From the NCBI GenBank assembly GCA_023213395.1, contig CM041465.1, forward strand, positions 83,955,741 to 84,019,740: 64,000 nucleotides of DNA, read 5' to 3'. Of the stretch, positions 11,459 to 22,353 are shown in pieces; position 1 is the first letter of the stretch, and each line of letters starts with the position of its first letter. The notes beneath the pieces are model-generated. The model searched no databases. It saw nothing but the letters and a program-made list of their open reading frames with translations, and was not told the DNA's origin. The translations under genes were made by a program, and so were the position numbers. This DNA comes from Cycas panzhihuaensis. Taxonomy: Eukaryota; Cycadophyta.

Positions 11459-11899
11459 TGTTAGAATTTATATTTGCACTTTAATACCATATGAGAAATA
11501 TAAAGTAACACAGCATAATATAAGATGCAAGTATAATTTTAGAATAATATCATGAGTGATATACATATATAAAGAAATCGATATAAATATAAAGTAAATA
11601 ATAGATTAAGTATTTAATAAGTAATTACCATAAGAGAGACACTAAGATTTATACGTGAAGAACTTAGTGTGGGAAAAACTATAGGTGAAGATGGAGTTAG
11701 GAATAATAATTAAAATAAGCACATCTCTTTTTTTAAGTTTTCAAGTGGTGTGTATCTATATTTATATTATGATTCACCTCATGAGTAGCCTATTATTTCT
11801 CTTGAGCCTTTACGTCATCCAATAGTATGATTACATAGATATGTATGCATCTCAGTAATATTAAATATTACATATATGATTAAATCATATATTCTAACA
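11459..11899 (-). repeat. Element A1 left LTR
   Basis: 441 bp with nearly palindromic ends (TGTTAGAAT...ATTCTAACA). Internal blocks match 14003-14262 and, more distantly, the A2 LTRs at 34830 and 46749 (for example TTTCTCTTGAGCCTTT and ATCCAATAGTAT). Confidence 0.8.
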
Positions 11900-12706
11900 T
11901 TCGTCATTAATGTTCAATGTCTTTGAATCTTTGTCTTCGATCTTTATATTTTTAAGTGTTCATCCCTTGATCTTCAACTTATATGCTAGATACTATAACA
12001 TGTGTCTATATTTATATCATATTATATTCATATCTATATGTTATATCACTTATAACTTATAATTGTCCATTACCTAACATGGTTGTCTCCTATAAGCATT
12101 AACTTGTGTACTTGTAAATATTAACCTATAAAATCTTACGTGTAGTTATTTATGATCAGCAATGACTATTTATGAATAACTAACTTGTAAACATCAACCA
12201 TCATCATTCACCAATATCAACATCAACCAATCTGTAAAGTGTCTTCCTAAACATATTTATACCTTCACTTGAATAGCTACTTTCATTAGTATTCTGTCAA
12301 CTCAATCATCAAATCAATAAATAAAGAAATTAATTTTTGAGTCTATATAAAATAATAATTGTATATCAAAATATATTGGTAACTGGCCTCTATATTTACT
12401 AATTCTATAGGTAAGTATTTTAGATATATGGTTTATCAACTTTTAAATTACTTGTTGTAAGAGTAGCATACTCTTGCCTCTTACATATGAGTTAGAATAA
12501 CATAATTGAGTGTGATATACAAGAGTAGCTTGTGAAACCTATATTTGCCTCTTTTGAATAATATTTATTTTTGTCCTTGTGTACTTTCTCACATATATAT
12601 TTTTACAGCTTTCCTTTAGTATCCATTCTTTAACATCACATCAAAGTAATCATCTCAAAATAAATAACTCTAAAAATAAGCTGAATTACTTGGCCAAGAT
12701 AAGTTA

Positions 12707-12711
12707 GATGT
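12707..12711. repeat. TSD GATGT, left of solo LTR
   Basis: GATGT is repeated exactly at 13023-13027, immediately after the solo LTR. Confidence 0.9.
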
Positions 12712-13022
12712 TGAAGGAAGGATGGATCTAGGGAATAAATCACTCACATGCACACAATAGCAATGGAGAATGAAAAGGAGATGAAACAAGATATGAGATC
12801 AAGCTTAGAGATGAAAATGAATAATGACTCTCTCCTTGAGATTTTACCTTTTATTATTGAGGGTGAGCATTAGGGTTAGCATTTTCCTGCTTAATGATAT
12901 GAACATGAAATTATGTCTAAATGCATATAAAGTGCATTACACTAAGAGACTAGTGCTAATAATATATCCTAAGGTCATATAATTAATGTACATAACTAAT
13001 CTTACTACATTAACCTCTTTCA
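12712..13022 (-). repeat. Solo LTR of the E/F copia family, inside element A1
   Basis: 311 bp beginning TGAAGGAAGGATGGATC and ending ACCTCTTTCA, closely matching both LTRs of element E (52121-52432, 59479-59791). It is flanked by a perfect 5-bp duplication, GATGT. A lone LTR with matching duplications is the product expected when the two LTRs of a full element recombine and delete the interior. Aligning A1 with A2 around 36115 shows no LTR at the equivalent place, supporting a real insertion into A1. Confidence 0.93.
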
Positions 13023-14002
13023 GATGTAATAAGGTAACATTAATTATGTGATTCTATACCTCTTGTCATGCATGGCCAGTTAGATATCTTATACATAAAT
13101 ACTCTTAATCTTTCATCTTTTCTTCTTTCAACTAGATTATTTTAACAATTGATTATTAATTGGATCACATCAAAAACTAATTTGGTATTCCATTAAACAA
13201 TCACTTGAGACTTCTTCTTGTTTCATTGATAAGTGGAATTCTCTCTCAATCTCCTTGTCTCTTAAATATTAATCAAATAACTTCTTATATTTCTAACAAA
13301 AAATTAAATAAATTGGGCCCTTTGTAAAATATTAGATTATGCCATCATTTATTAAAATATGTGTCATTAATTCATTAAATGGCTATTCAAATAACTAGGT
13401 GATTTTATTCATTTGCCTCATGGAGATCTTCACTAAATTAAATGATTAAATTTTAAAGGAGATTTTACATATCCAATCATATCAAAAAAATTTCATATTA
13501 TTTTCACATCAAATATTTTCCACTTCATGAATTTTAAAATTGATTTTAAGCTTTCAATTGTCATAAATGAGCCTTAAATTACTTTATTTTAAATAAAACT
13601 TTATTTTTCTTTCACCACCTTTTAAAAACAATATTATCATTATATTTGAATCCTTTGAAAACATTAGAATATACTAAAATTTTTCTAAAAGAGGTTAAGA
13701 AATGCATCTTTTATGAGGTTTGGATCACTTTGATCAAATTCACTCTTTATATTCTTTATCTTCTACTATTTGAAGTATGTAGTACAACCACTTAATTTGA
13801 CTATCTCAAAGTTCTCCTTCTAATACAATTGATGACACTTGATTTTGACATCCTAGTGAGAAGTTACGATAAAAAAAACACTAGTGTTTCCTTAGAAAAT
13901 GCATGATCCTTAATAAACTAGTGGTGGATTTTAAAAATTAATTAAATTTGATATATATTTTTTTATTTTATAAAATATCATCTAATTTAATTTAATATAC
14001 CA

Positions 14003-14262
14003 TGTTAGAATTTATAGTTACAGTCTAATACCGTATCAGAAATATAGATTAACATAATGGAATATAAAATGCAAGTATAATAGCAAAATAATCTCATGAG
14101 TTATGTACATATATAAAGGAAATAATATGAATATAAAGTTAATAATAGATCAAGTATGTAATAAGTAACCACCATGAGAGAGACATCAAGATTTATATGT
14201 GGAAAAACCCAGTGCAAGAAAAACCATATGAGAAGGTAGAGTTGGGATTCCTTTTAATGATT
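14003..14262 (-). repeat. Element A1 right LTR, truncated
   Basis: Aligns with the first part of 11459-11899; homology ends near 14262 where copia RT sequence begins. Confidence 0.75.
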
Positions 14263-14462
14263 AGAGGACACCTTGAAGAAATTCAAAATGAGTGATTGTA
14301 ATATTAATATTATATCTATTGAGGTTGGATTAAAGTTGAGTAAAGATAAAGGATCCCCTTTGATTGATTCTACTTGGTATTATCAATTAATAGGAAGTTT
14401 GATTTATTTAACAAATACTCAACTTGACATAACCTATGAAGTTAATTTGACTTCAAAATTCA
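14263..14462 (+). pseudogene. Copia RT/RNase H junction scrap
   Basis: An isolated fragment reading LKKFKMSDCN, EVGLKLSKDKGSPLID, YYQLIGSLIYLTNTQLD and ITYEVNLTSKF. These are the conserved residues just after the copia RT catalytic region (the Y-R-x-L-V-G-S-L-x-Y-L block). Neither the YVDD region before it nor the RNase H after it is present. It is about 66 codons, open throughout, and does not match E, F or H closely, so it belongs to another copia element. It is fused directly to the truncated A1 LTR. Confidence 0.8.
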
Positions 14463-14779
14463 TATTCATCTTCACTTTTGAGTTACTCTTATAACTCAAC
14501 TACTTATTCTTTTATTATGTGTATATATTTATATAAATGCTTAAACCAATGTTGATTAGAAATTAATATTTACTTACAGTGGTGAGTGAAATGTTTGATT
14601 TTTTTTCTTTTTTTTATATTTTTCTTTTTTTCTCTTCTTAGGGATAGGTGTCTTGAAAATTTAATCAATTTTAGCGATTTGGTATATTGATTAATTATAA
14701 TATATGAGTTACTATTATTTTTTCCCATTTTTTAATTCTTTTTATATTTTAATATTTTCACATTAGGATGGAATCAAAC
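14463..14779. other. Non-coding stretch with T-rich runs
   Basis: AT-rich, with a pyrimidine-rich run at 14606-14640. Around 14475-14500 there is a small imperfect hairpin (TTGAGTTA...TAACTCAA). No domain seen. Confidence 0.5.
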
Positions 14780-15112
14780 TCTTGATACCAAGACATCCTC
14801 AATTATCCTCAATTTCATGCAATATGTTATGTTACACCTAATCAACTCGTCTAGGAAATTTACTCTACCCTAATTATAGTATGGTTTTAGTTTCTTACCC
14901 TTGAGAATTTTAGGTAATAGTCCATCTACCAATTTTCTCAACTAGATAATGCTATTCTCATTTACCTTTTTAATCATATAAGAGCCTTTCTAGTATATAT
15001 TTCATTCTCCATAAGGTATTTGGGATTTATTATCAAATTATCAACTTAATCATCTTTTTTGAAATATTATATCTTAACATGGAAGCCATGCCTTACTTTT
15101 TTCTACCTTTTC
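14780..15112 (-). pseudogene. TAT-like gypsy integrase C-terminus, fragment
   Basis: Aligns throughout with 40280-40640 in element D, where the minus strand encodes the region after the integrase core, including the stretch before and after a W-K-G-type motif and LLPKMVKGSKLKPYIN. This copy is more decayed and no frame stays open. Shared landmarks are GTTTTAGTTT(C/A)(T/C)TACCCTTGA and the block around GAAATAT(T/G)AT. The piece stops where the gypsy array begins; its last 64 bp are repeated on the other side of the array. Confidence 0.65.
15049..15112. repeat. 64-bp duplication flanking the gypsy array, left copy
   Basis: ATCATCTTTTTTGAAATATT... to CTACCTTTTC is found again at 26100-26163, at the other end of the array. 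I count 4 differences in 64. Confidence 0.85.
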
Positions 15113-16280
15113 TAATCTGAATTTGAATGGAAAAGTAAAGACTTAATCTAATCGAAACAAATTCAAAATAAATTTACAATAATATTATATTAATTTAAAA
15201 ATATTTTAAAAATTTCTTACAAAATTCCTTATGTTTGTGCTCTATTGAGCATGTAAAGGACTGCTACAGCAAATTGGGAGAAAAGAAAAGAGTGCTGGGC
15301 ACTTTTCGGGCTATTGCACATTCTTTGGAACCACTGTCACTGAAGTATGCATAGAGTTTTGGTAGACGATAACAAAAAAATCTCTTTTCTTGGTGAAGAA
15401 ATCCATCGGTGTCTCTTTCTTGGACTGTTGTGGCTACTATTTTCCTCCCTCAGCTGCAACTATGCCTTCTTGAGCTCCTTCTCTATCCCCACAAATAGAT
15501 TTAGGTGCTGCTCTGTCACTCATTATGCACTTTCGTTTCTCTCCTACATAGAATTTCCATTTTTGGAGCCATTCTTTCTTTTCAGAAAGTAATTTTAAAC
15601 AACTTTCCTCAAATCTTGCTCTTTGTACTATGTCTATGGCTGCTGGGTGTCTTCTCTTGTCTTTCATGAAGAGATATCATTGTTATAAAACCCTATAATT
15701 CATGTTTCTTCTGCAATGAGTTTTCCATTTTTTAGTTCTTCAACAGATTCCAAACGATTAGAGAAAAACCCACTTAAATATGTTTAATTAACGGGTTTTT
15801 CTCTTTAATCATGTAGAGGACATGTTCAAGAAGATCCTCCTAAAATTCTATGTAAAACAGACCCCATTTCCCCTGCCAAAACTACTTCTGTTTTTCAATT
15901 TTCCTATTTTCAATTTTTTACAATCCGTAGGGTTGCACTTATAGTCAGCAGGGTTGTGCCTGTAGTCAGCAGGATTGCACCTACAGTTGCACTTGATTTC
16001 ACTTGTCATTACACTTGCAAACTACGTGGTTGCAGTTCGTTGCACTTGTAGACCAGTTGATTACACTTAGTTACACTTGTAGACCACCCGATTGCACTTA
16101 GTTGCACTTGTAGGCCACCTGATTGCACTTAGTTGTAGTTGATTACAGTTGCAGTTGCACTTTTTTTTTGCATTTTTTAAGCCTCTTAAGGCATTTTTTC
16201 TATTAAATGAAGATTATAAACATGAAAAACAAGGCATTTTAAGAGTATTATAAAAATAAAGATCCAAAAATAGATTAGAA
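15113..16280 (-). repeat. Gypsy array LTR1 (left)
   Basis: Aligns with LTR2 and LTR3 from TGAATTTGAATGGAAAAG onward to the purine tract at 16281. The exact terminal bases are uncertain because the LTR does not show clear TG...CA ends. It contains the TTGCACTT-rich block at 15925-16165. Confidence 0.8.
15925..16165. repeat. Degenerate TTGCACTT tandem motif in LTR1
   Basis: Repeats built on (A/G)GTTGCACTTGTAG and GATTGCACTTAG with a period of about 26-30 bases. The same block is in LTR2 (18545-18735) and LTR3 (24358-24590) with different copy numbers. Confidence 0.8.
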
Positions 16281-16548
16281 CTCCCTTTTTTTAGGAGTTT
16301 ATGGCCTCATGAACTTTATAGTTATAGATGAGGGAATTTGATTTTCCCTATCTCCCTATTGTACCATTTTGCCTTGCTAGGTACTTATCCTTTTTCTGCA
16401 ATTCTGAAGGACTCGATTGTGCCTCTTTGAGTCTTAGTCTACTTCCTTTGAAGAATGTAATCATTTTGCATTGGTTTCTCTTTCTCTATTCGTAACTTCT
16501 TTGGATTTGGTAAGAGTAGAACTTCATCTTCATCTTCATCCAACATGG
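16281..16548 (-). pseudogene. Gypsy region A: polypurine tract and integrase C-terminal tail
   Basis: Minus strand AAAAAAAGGGAG at 16281-16292 sits beside LTR1 as the polypurine tract. The rest encodes the tail of the gypsy polyprotein, with a basic stretch around a T-R-x-G-T-I-E-S-type sequence, matching 18860-19120 next to LTR2. At 16548 homology stops at an inversion breakpoint. Confidence 0.65.
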
Positions 16549-17139
16549 AAATCATATCTGATCAATGCATCAAACCCACAAAATAAGATCTCTCTCATAT
16601 CTTCCCAACAAGAGAAAAGATTGATTAATGCTTGTAGAAAGTTTGTGCTGTTGATGATAAAGTAAAAGGTGGAAGACAAAGAGCAAGCAGAGTCCTCAAT
16701 ACAAGCACTAGATAGGAAGCAAATGTAATAGATTGAAGGCCTAAGGAATAGGTACAATGATGTATTCCAAGAGCCAAAAGGGCTGCCCCCTAAAAGGGAA
16801 ATTAAATATAAAATCTAGTTGGTTGCTGATTCACCTTTGCCAAATCTTAGTCTCTACCGAAACTCAGTTTTGGAGAATGAAGAGGTTAAGAGGTAGATTC
16901 AAGAACTCTTGGAACAAGAAGTGATCAAAGTGAGTTGTTCCCCATATGGTTTACCTATTGTTTTGGTGCTAAAGAAAGATGGAGGATGGAGAATGTACAT
17001 CAACTACTGGGCTTTGAACAAGATCACCATAAAGAATCAACATCTCTTACCACAGATAGATGACTTGTTGGACCAACTGCAATCAGCAAGATATTTTAGC
17101 AAATTGGACCTCAGCAAAGATTAAAGTCATTCTCAATTG
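16549..17139 (+). pseudogene. Inverted gypsy segment: protease-RT linker and RT start, plus strand
   Basis: This piece reads on the plus strand while the rest of the array reads minus. It contains KRLINACRKFVLLMIK, ALDRKQ, EGLRNRYNDVFQEPKGLP, LPNLSLYRNSVLENEEVK, then IQELLEQEVIKVSCSPYGLP and IVLVLKKDGGWRMYINYWAL, ending [15 protein letters not shown] near 17110. These are the residues between protease and the first RT blocks (palm start, K-D-G-x-W-R-M). The reverse complement matches region B at about 20950-21900. After LDL it jumps to a sequence from the far side of RT, which forms the fold-back junction at 17112-17172. Two stops are present. Confidence 0.85.
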
Positions 17140-17172
17140 TGGGCCAATTGAGAATGACTTTAATCTTTGCTG
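17112..17172. repeat. 28-bp perfect fold-back at an inversion junction
   Basis: 17112-17139 is the exact reverse complement of 17145-17172, with a 5-base spacer TGGGC. The right arm is the normal minus-strand gypsy sequence seen at 20951-20978 (one difference). So the same 28 bases occur head to head exactly where orientation switches. Confidence 0.95.
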
Positions 17173-17728
17173 GGTCAATCTTCAATTCTCCTCCTCTAAC
17201 TACGAAACCTAAGAAGATGAAAGACTACTTTCTAAACTCACACTTCTTTAGATTAAGTTTCAACTACTACTCTTGGAGAACTTTGAGCACTTGCTCGACA
17301 TGTTGGAGGTGCTCCTCCTAAGTATGACTAAAAATCAGAATATCATCTAGATAAACAATTACAAAGTCATCAATGAAGGGTCTTAATAACTCATTCATCA
17401 ACCTCATGAAGGTGGAAGGTGCATTACATAGACCAAACGACATCACCAACCATTCGAATAGCCCTTGCTTTGATTTGAAGGTTGTCTTCCAAGTATCCTC
17501 CTCTCAGATTTGAACCTAATGGTAGCCTGATTTTAGGTCCAATTTATTGAAATATCTTGTTGATTGCAGTTGGTCCAACAAGTCATCTATCCATGGTAAG
17601 GGATGTTGATTCTTTATGGTGATCTTGTTCAAAGCCCAGTAGTTGATGTACATTCTCCATCCTCTATCTTTCTTTAGCACCAAAACAATAGGTGAACCAC
17701 ATGAGGAACAACTTGATTTGATCATATC
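17145..17728 (-). pseudogene. Gypsy region A: reverse transcriptase
   Basis: Minus-strand RT from the first palm block to just past the active site: [69 protein letters not shown], then [18 protein letters not shown] with the catalytic Y-L-D-D intact. It copies RNA or DNA into DNA in the particle. At 17728 it is fused to LTR2; gag, protease and the linker normally between LTR and RT are missing. It contains a few stops. It ends at the fold-back. Confidence 0.88.
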
Positions 17729-18851
17729 CAAATATTTGATCCGAATTTGAATGGAAAAGTAAAGACTTAATCCAATCGAAATAAATCCAGAATAAATTTA
17801 CAATAATATTACATTAATTTGAAGATATTTAAAATTTTTCTTACAAAATTCCTTATGTTTGTGCTCTATTAAACATGCAAAGGACTGCTACAGCAATTTG
17901 GGAGAGAAGAGAAGAGTACTGGGTGCTTTTTGGGCTGTTGCACATTCTTTGGAACCACTATCACTAAAGTATGCATAGAGTTTTGGTAGTCGATAACCAA
18001 AAATTCTCTTTTCTTAATGAAGAAATCCGTTCGCATCTCTTTCTTGGACTGCTGCAGCTGCTATTTTCCTCCCTCGGATGTAACTATACCTTCTTGGACT
18101 CCTTCTCTATCCCCACAAATGGACTTGGGCACTGCTCTGTCACTCCTTATGCACTTACGTTTCTCTCCTACATAGAATTTCTATTTTTGGAGCCGTTCTT
18201 TCTTTTTAGAAAGTAATTTTAAATAAATTTCCTTGAATCTTGCTTCTCGTACTACATCTATGGCTACTGGGCATCCTCTCTTGTCTTCCGTGAAGATATA
18301 TCATTGTTATAAAACCCTATAATACGTGTTTCTTCTGTAATGAGTTTTCTATTTTTTAGTTCTTCAACAGATTCCAAACGATTAGAGAAAAACCCACTTA
18401 AATTTGTTTAATTAAGAGGTTTTTCTCTTTAATCATGTAGAGGACACGTGCAAGAAGATCCTCCTAAAATTCTGTACAAAACGGACTCTGTTTCCCCTGC
18501 CAAAACCACTGTCATTTTTTAGTTTTCCCATTTTCTATTTTCTGTAGTCCGCAGGGTTGCACTTACAGTTGCACTTGATTTCACTTACTGTTGCACTTGC
18601 AAACTGCATGGTTGTAGTTTGTTACACTTGTAGTCCAGTTGATTACACTTAATTGCACTTGTAGACCACCTGATTGTACTCGTAGGCTACCCGGTTGTAG
18701 TTAGTTATAGTTGGTTGCAGTTGCAGTTGCACCTTTTTTTACATTTTTTAAGCCTCTTAAGGTATTTTTGCTACTAAATAAAGATTATAAACATGAAAAA
18801 CAAGGCATTTTAAGAGTATTATGAAAATAAAGATCTAAAAATGGATTAGAA
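17729..18851 (-). repeat. Gypsy array LTR2 (middle)
   Basis: Matches LTR1 and LTR3. The left edge shares CCAAATATTTGAT with LTR3 next to the primer site, showing that it continues into leader sequence of region A before the fusion to RT. The right edge is the purine tract at 18852-18863. Confidence 0.85.
18545..18735. repeat. TTGCACTT tandem motif in LTR2
   Basis: Shorter version of the block found in the other two LTRs; about one unit appears to be missing relative to LTR1. Confidence 0.8.
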
Positions 18852-19460
18852 CTCCCTTTTTTTAGGAGTTCATGGCCTCATGAACTTTATAGTTGTAGAT
18901 GAAGGAATTTGATTTTCCCTATCTCCCTATTGTACCATTTTTCCTTGCTAGGTACTTGTTTTGTTTTTGCAATTTTGAAGGACTCGATTGTGCCTCTTCG
19001 AGTCTTAGTTTGCTTCCTTTGAAGAATGCAACCATTTTGCATTAGTTCTTCTTTCTCTATTCACAACTTCTCTAGATTTGGTAAGAGTTGAACTTCATCT
19101 TTATCTCCATCCAACATGGATGGCTCGAACATCTTCAGATTTTCAACATTCACTATGGAATACATCTTTATTAATTCTAAAAGTTCAAGCTAGAAATCAT
19201 TTCCCCCAATCTTCTTCAAGATTGTAAAAGGACCATAACATATAGGCTTTAACTTTTTGCCTTCAGCTTGTAATCATTTCTTACTGAGGTGCAACCAAAC
19301 TCTATCTCCTTCCTTAAAGGAATGGCTGGTTCTATTTGCATCATGCCATAGTTTATATCTCTGTTGAGATTTTTTAAGTTGCTCTTTAATCTGTTGATGG
19401 ATTTTTCTGATTCATTCCAAGAATCTTTATGCATTTTCATCTCCTTCTTCCTCCTTTCCA
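18852..19460 (-). pseudogene. Gypsy element B: purine tract and integrase C-terminus
   Basis: Minus strand from about 19460: HEWN-type basic region, KLWHDANRTSHSFKEGDRVW, then after a stop a Y-G-P-F-type stretch (CYGPFTILKKIGGND), MYSIVNVENLKMFEPSML and an acidic-basic tail reaching LTR2. The G-P-F/Y motif is typical of many gypsy integrase C-termini. No clear chromodomain follows. The purine tract AAAAAAAGGGAG is 18852-18863. Several stops interrupt it. Confidence 0.75.
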
Positions 19461-20374
19461 TTTCCTGTAGAAAGTGGAGTAGAAAATTCTAGATTGAAAG
19501 GACTTGCAGGCAGAAATCCCAAACATACCTCAAATGGTGATTTCTGGATTGAGTTATGGATAGCTCTATTGAATGCAAATTACAAGTATGGGAGACTTTC
19601 ATCCCAAGTCTTAGGATGCTTGGCATTATATTCTCGTAATAGCTATACCAATGTCTTGTTGACAACTTCAGTCTGGCTATCTGTTTGAGGATAAAAAGCC
19701 GTGTTAATCTTTAGCTTTGTATCCATCATTTCCCAAAGTGTTTGCCAAAAATGACTCAGAAATCTGTTGTCTTGATCAGAAATGATTGAGTTGGGAAGTC
19801 TAAAATTCTTCCAAATATGCTGGAAAAATAATCTAGCTATGTCTTCTCCTATTTGTGTCTTTCTATAGGGAATCAACATCACCATTTTGCTAAACCGATC
19901 AATAACTATAAATAAATAATTCGTACTATTTTTGGTTTGTGGTAGTCCTTCCAGGAAATCCATGGAGATACTCTCCCACGATCGTGATGGAATAGGAAGT
20001 GGAATATACAATCCAAACTTCCTATTAGCTAGCTTTGATATGCTATATAATGTACACCCTCATACTATTGTAGTCACATCTTGCTGCATATTTGGCCAAT
20101 ACATATATTGTTGTAAGTTCAGCAATGTCTTTCCCACTCCAAAGTGTCCTGCAACTTGAGAGGTGTGATCTTCTCTTACCCACTTCATTCGATCTACATG
20201 CTTTGGAATGCAAAGCTTGTCTTGCTTGAAAAGAAGGCTATCTTTTAACTGGAAATCAACAACTACTTTTCCCTGTTGTAGATGCTCAAATACAGGCTTG
20301 AATGCCTCATCTTTCAAGTACAAATCAACATATTCATCATGGAAGAAAGGTTGACATTGCATAGCTACCAACAA
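19461..20374 (-). pseudogene. Gypsy element B: integrase core
   Basis: Minus strand. The H2C2 zinc region is seen as KHVDRMKWVREDH, VAGHFGVGKTL and YWPNMQQDV ... CTLY (20374 to about 20040); one Cys codon is followed closely by a stop. The catalytic core, clean from 20011 to 19643, has MDFLEGLPQT at the first Asp, SDQDNRFLSHFWQTL at the second and QTEVVNKTL at the Glu, so the D-D-E triad is intact. It then continues EYNAKHPKTWDESLPYLQFA and SPFEVCLGF. This enzyme joins element cDNA to host DNA. It lies downstream of RNase H in the expected gypsy order. Confidence 0.9.
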
Positions 20375-20429
20375 ACTGGAAATACCTTGCTATTGAGGAG
20401 GTCTGGATAGCAAGTCTACAATTTTATTT

Positions 20430-20930
20430 ATCGTTCCTTTCTTGTACTTAACCATGAAGTGAAACTACTGCAAATAGGACATCCAATTCATGTGGACTGA
20501 GTCTGTAAGAATTAAAAAGGCTTGTGGTCGATGTGGATGACCACTTCTTTTCCCAACAAATATGGTCTCCAATGCTTCACTACTTGGTGCAATGCATAGA
20601 GCTCCTTATTGTAAGTTGGGTAGTTTATGATAGCTCCATTAAATGTCTCTAAATGGTATGTTATCAGTTTTCCTTCTTGCTTCAACATTGCTCCAATGGC
20701 ATAGCCTGAAGCATCAGTCTCTAATTCAAATGGTTTTTGCAATGAGGGTAAAGCTAACACTGGTGTCTCATAAATTTTCTGTTACAAAAGCCTGAAAGCT
20801 TTTTCTTGTTCATTCTCCTAATGAAACTTTGCATGTCCTCCCATCAATGCATGAAGAGGTGCTGTAATGTGAGAGAATGTGAAAATAAATTTTCTTAAAT
20901 ATTGACATGCACCAATGAAACTTCTTACCT
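20430..20930 (-). pseudogene. Gypsy element B: RNase H
   Basis: Minus strand. A connection segment (LRKFIFTFSHITAPLHALMG) is followed by LPSLQKPFELETDASGYAIG, GKLITYHLETFNGAIINYPT, YNKELYALHQVVKHWRPYLL and VVIHIDHKPF. The first catalytic Asp (ETDAS), the Glu (NKELYAL) and the later Asp (HIDHK) are present. It would remove the RNA strand during reverse transcription. The open part is 20512-20760; a stop follows HKPF. Confidence 0.88.
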
Positions 20931-21700
20931 TTGTGGTTATCTAGGGTGTGGGCCAATTGAGAATGACTTTAATCTTTGTTGGGTCAATCTTCAATTCTCC
21001 TCCTCCAACCATAAAGCCTAAGAAGATGAGAGATTGCTTTCCAAACTCACACTTCTTCAGATTGAATTTCAATTGCTACTGTTGGAGAACTTTGAGCACT
21101 TGCTCGACATGTTGGAGGTGTTCCTCCTAAGTATGACTAAAAATTAGAATATCATCTAGATAAACAATTATAAAGTCATTACTAACCTCATTCATCAACC
21201 TCATGAAGGTGGCAGGTGTATTGCATAGACCAAACGACATCACCAACCATTCAAACAGTCCTTGCTTTGATTTGAAGGTTATCTTCCAAGTATCCTCCTC
21301 TCAAATTCGAACCTGATGGTAGTCTGATTTCAAGTCTAATTTACTGAAATATCTTCCTGACTGTAGCTGGTCCAACAAGTCATCTATCCGTGGTAAGGGA
21401 TGTCAATTCTTTATGATGATCTTGTTCAAAGCCTGGTAGTCGATGTACATTCTTCATCCTCCATCTTTCTTTAGCACCAAAACAATAGGTGAACCACATG
21501 GGGAACAACTCAGTTTAATCACTTCTTGTTCCAAGAGTTCTTGAATTTTCCTCTTAATTTCTTCATTCTCCAAAACTAAGTTTCGGTAGAGACTAAGATT
21601 TGGTAAAGGTGAATCAACAACCAGCTAGATTTCATGTTCAATTTCCCTTTTAGGGGGCAGCCCTTTTGGCTCTTGGAATATGTCATTGTACTTATTCCTT
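20931..21700 (-). pseudogene. Gypsy element B: reverse transcriptase
   Basis: Minus strand, from LPNLSLYRNLVLENEEIK through [75 protein letters not shown] to [15 protein letters not shown]. The Y-L-D-D catalytic motif is intact. A few codons are lost between NEV and the DFII block compared with regions A and C (the F-I-D residues are missing), and several stops are present, including one in GG-x-R-M where Trp is expected. It continues directly into RNase H. Confidence 0.9.
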
Positions 21701-22059
21701 AGACCTTCAATTTGATGCACTTGCTTCCTATCCAGTGCTTGTATTGAGGACTCTGCTTGCTCTTTTTCTTCTACCTTTTGCTTTATCATCAGCATCATAA
21801 ACTTTCTACAAGTATTAATTAATCTTTTTGCTTGTTAGGATGACATGAGAGAGATCTTCTTTTGTGGGTTTGATGCATTGATCAGATATGATTTCCCGTC
21901 CTTGATGAGTCGAATCTTTCTCAGCCTCTTATGATGAACTCCATCTCTATCATAGAGATATGGGCTACTAAACACAACTTGACAAACATCCAAAGGGACT
22001 ACCTCATATTCAACTTCATCAATGAACTTTTTAGATATTGCAAATTTAAACTTACATTG

Positions 22060-22353
22060 ATGAGTAACTTACAACTTTGAATCATTTTGTCGCCACCTAA
22101 AAGGATATGGTTTTGGATGTGCATGAAATTTTAATCCTAGTTTCTTTACCAATGCTTATGAGATTAAATTCTTTTGGCTTCCTCTATCAAAGATGGCATC
22201 AACCATACTTTGCTTCACTTGGATTCTTACCATGAAGAGCTCCTCTCTAATCTCTGGATCAACTTGTTGATGGTTATTTTTAGGCTCTGCATTAGCCATA
22301 AGCATCAACTTCTCATTGGCTCCTTTAATGCCACAAACATCTTCATCACCCAT
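22060..22353 (-). pseudogene. Gypsy element B: protease
   Basis: Minus strand 22353-22156: DPEIREELFMVRIQVKQSMV, then DAIFDRGSQKNLIS, then a stop, then LVKKLGLKFHAHPKPYPF. The aspartic protease active site is expected as D-S/T-G; here it reads D-R-G, so the Thr/Ser is lost. The downstream L-G-L block is typical of retropepsins. It cleaves the Gag-Pol polyprotein. It sits between the zinc knuckle and the RT, as in other chromoviruses. Confidence 0.8.

Larger units (their letters stand above)
11459..14262 (-). mobile_element. Element A1: LTR element without recognisable genes, right LTR truncated
   Basis: Left LTR 11459-11899 begins TGTTAGAATTTATA and ends ATATTCTAACA. A second copy starts at 14003 (TGTTAGAATTTATAG) and aligns with it until about 14262, where an unrelated copia RT scrap takes over. 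Next to the right LTR the minus strand reads TGGTAT straight after ...CTAACA, a weak primer site suggesting minus orientation. The internal part (11900-14002) shows no protein domain. Parts of it align with 35360-36900 of element A2, so this is a repeated family. A solo LTR of the E/F copia family is inserted at 12712-13022. Confidence 0.7.

Noticed and set aside
15347-15592. An 81-residue plus-strand ORF recurring at 17971-18216, antisense to the gypsy array
   Set aside because: It lies inside LTR1 and LTR2 and is shared only because the LTRs are copies. LTR3 has stops in the same place, and the protein has no recognisable domain.
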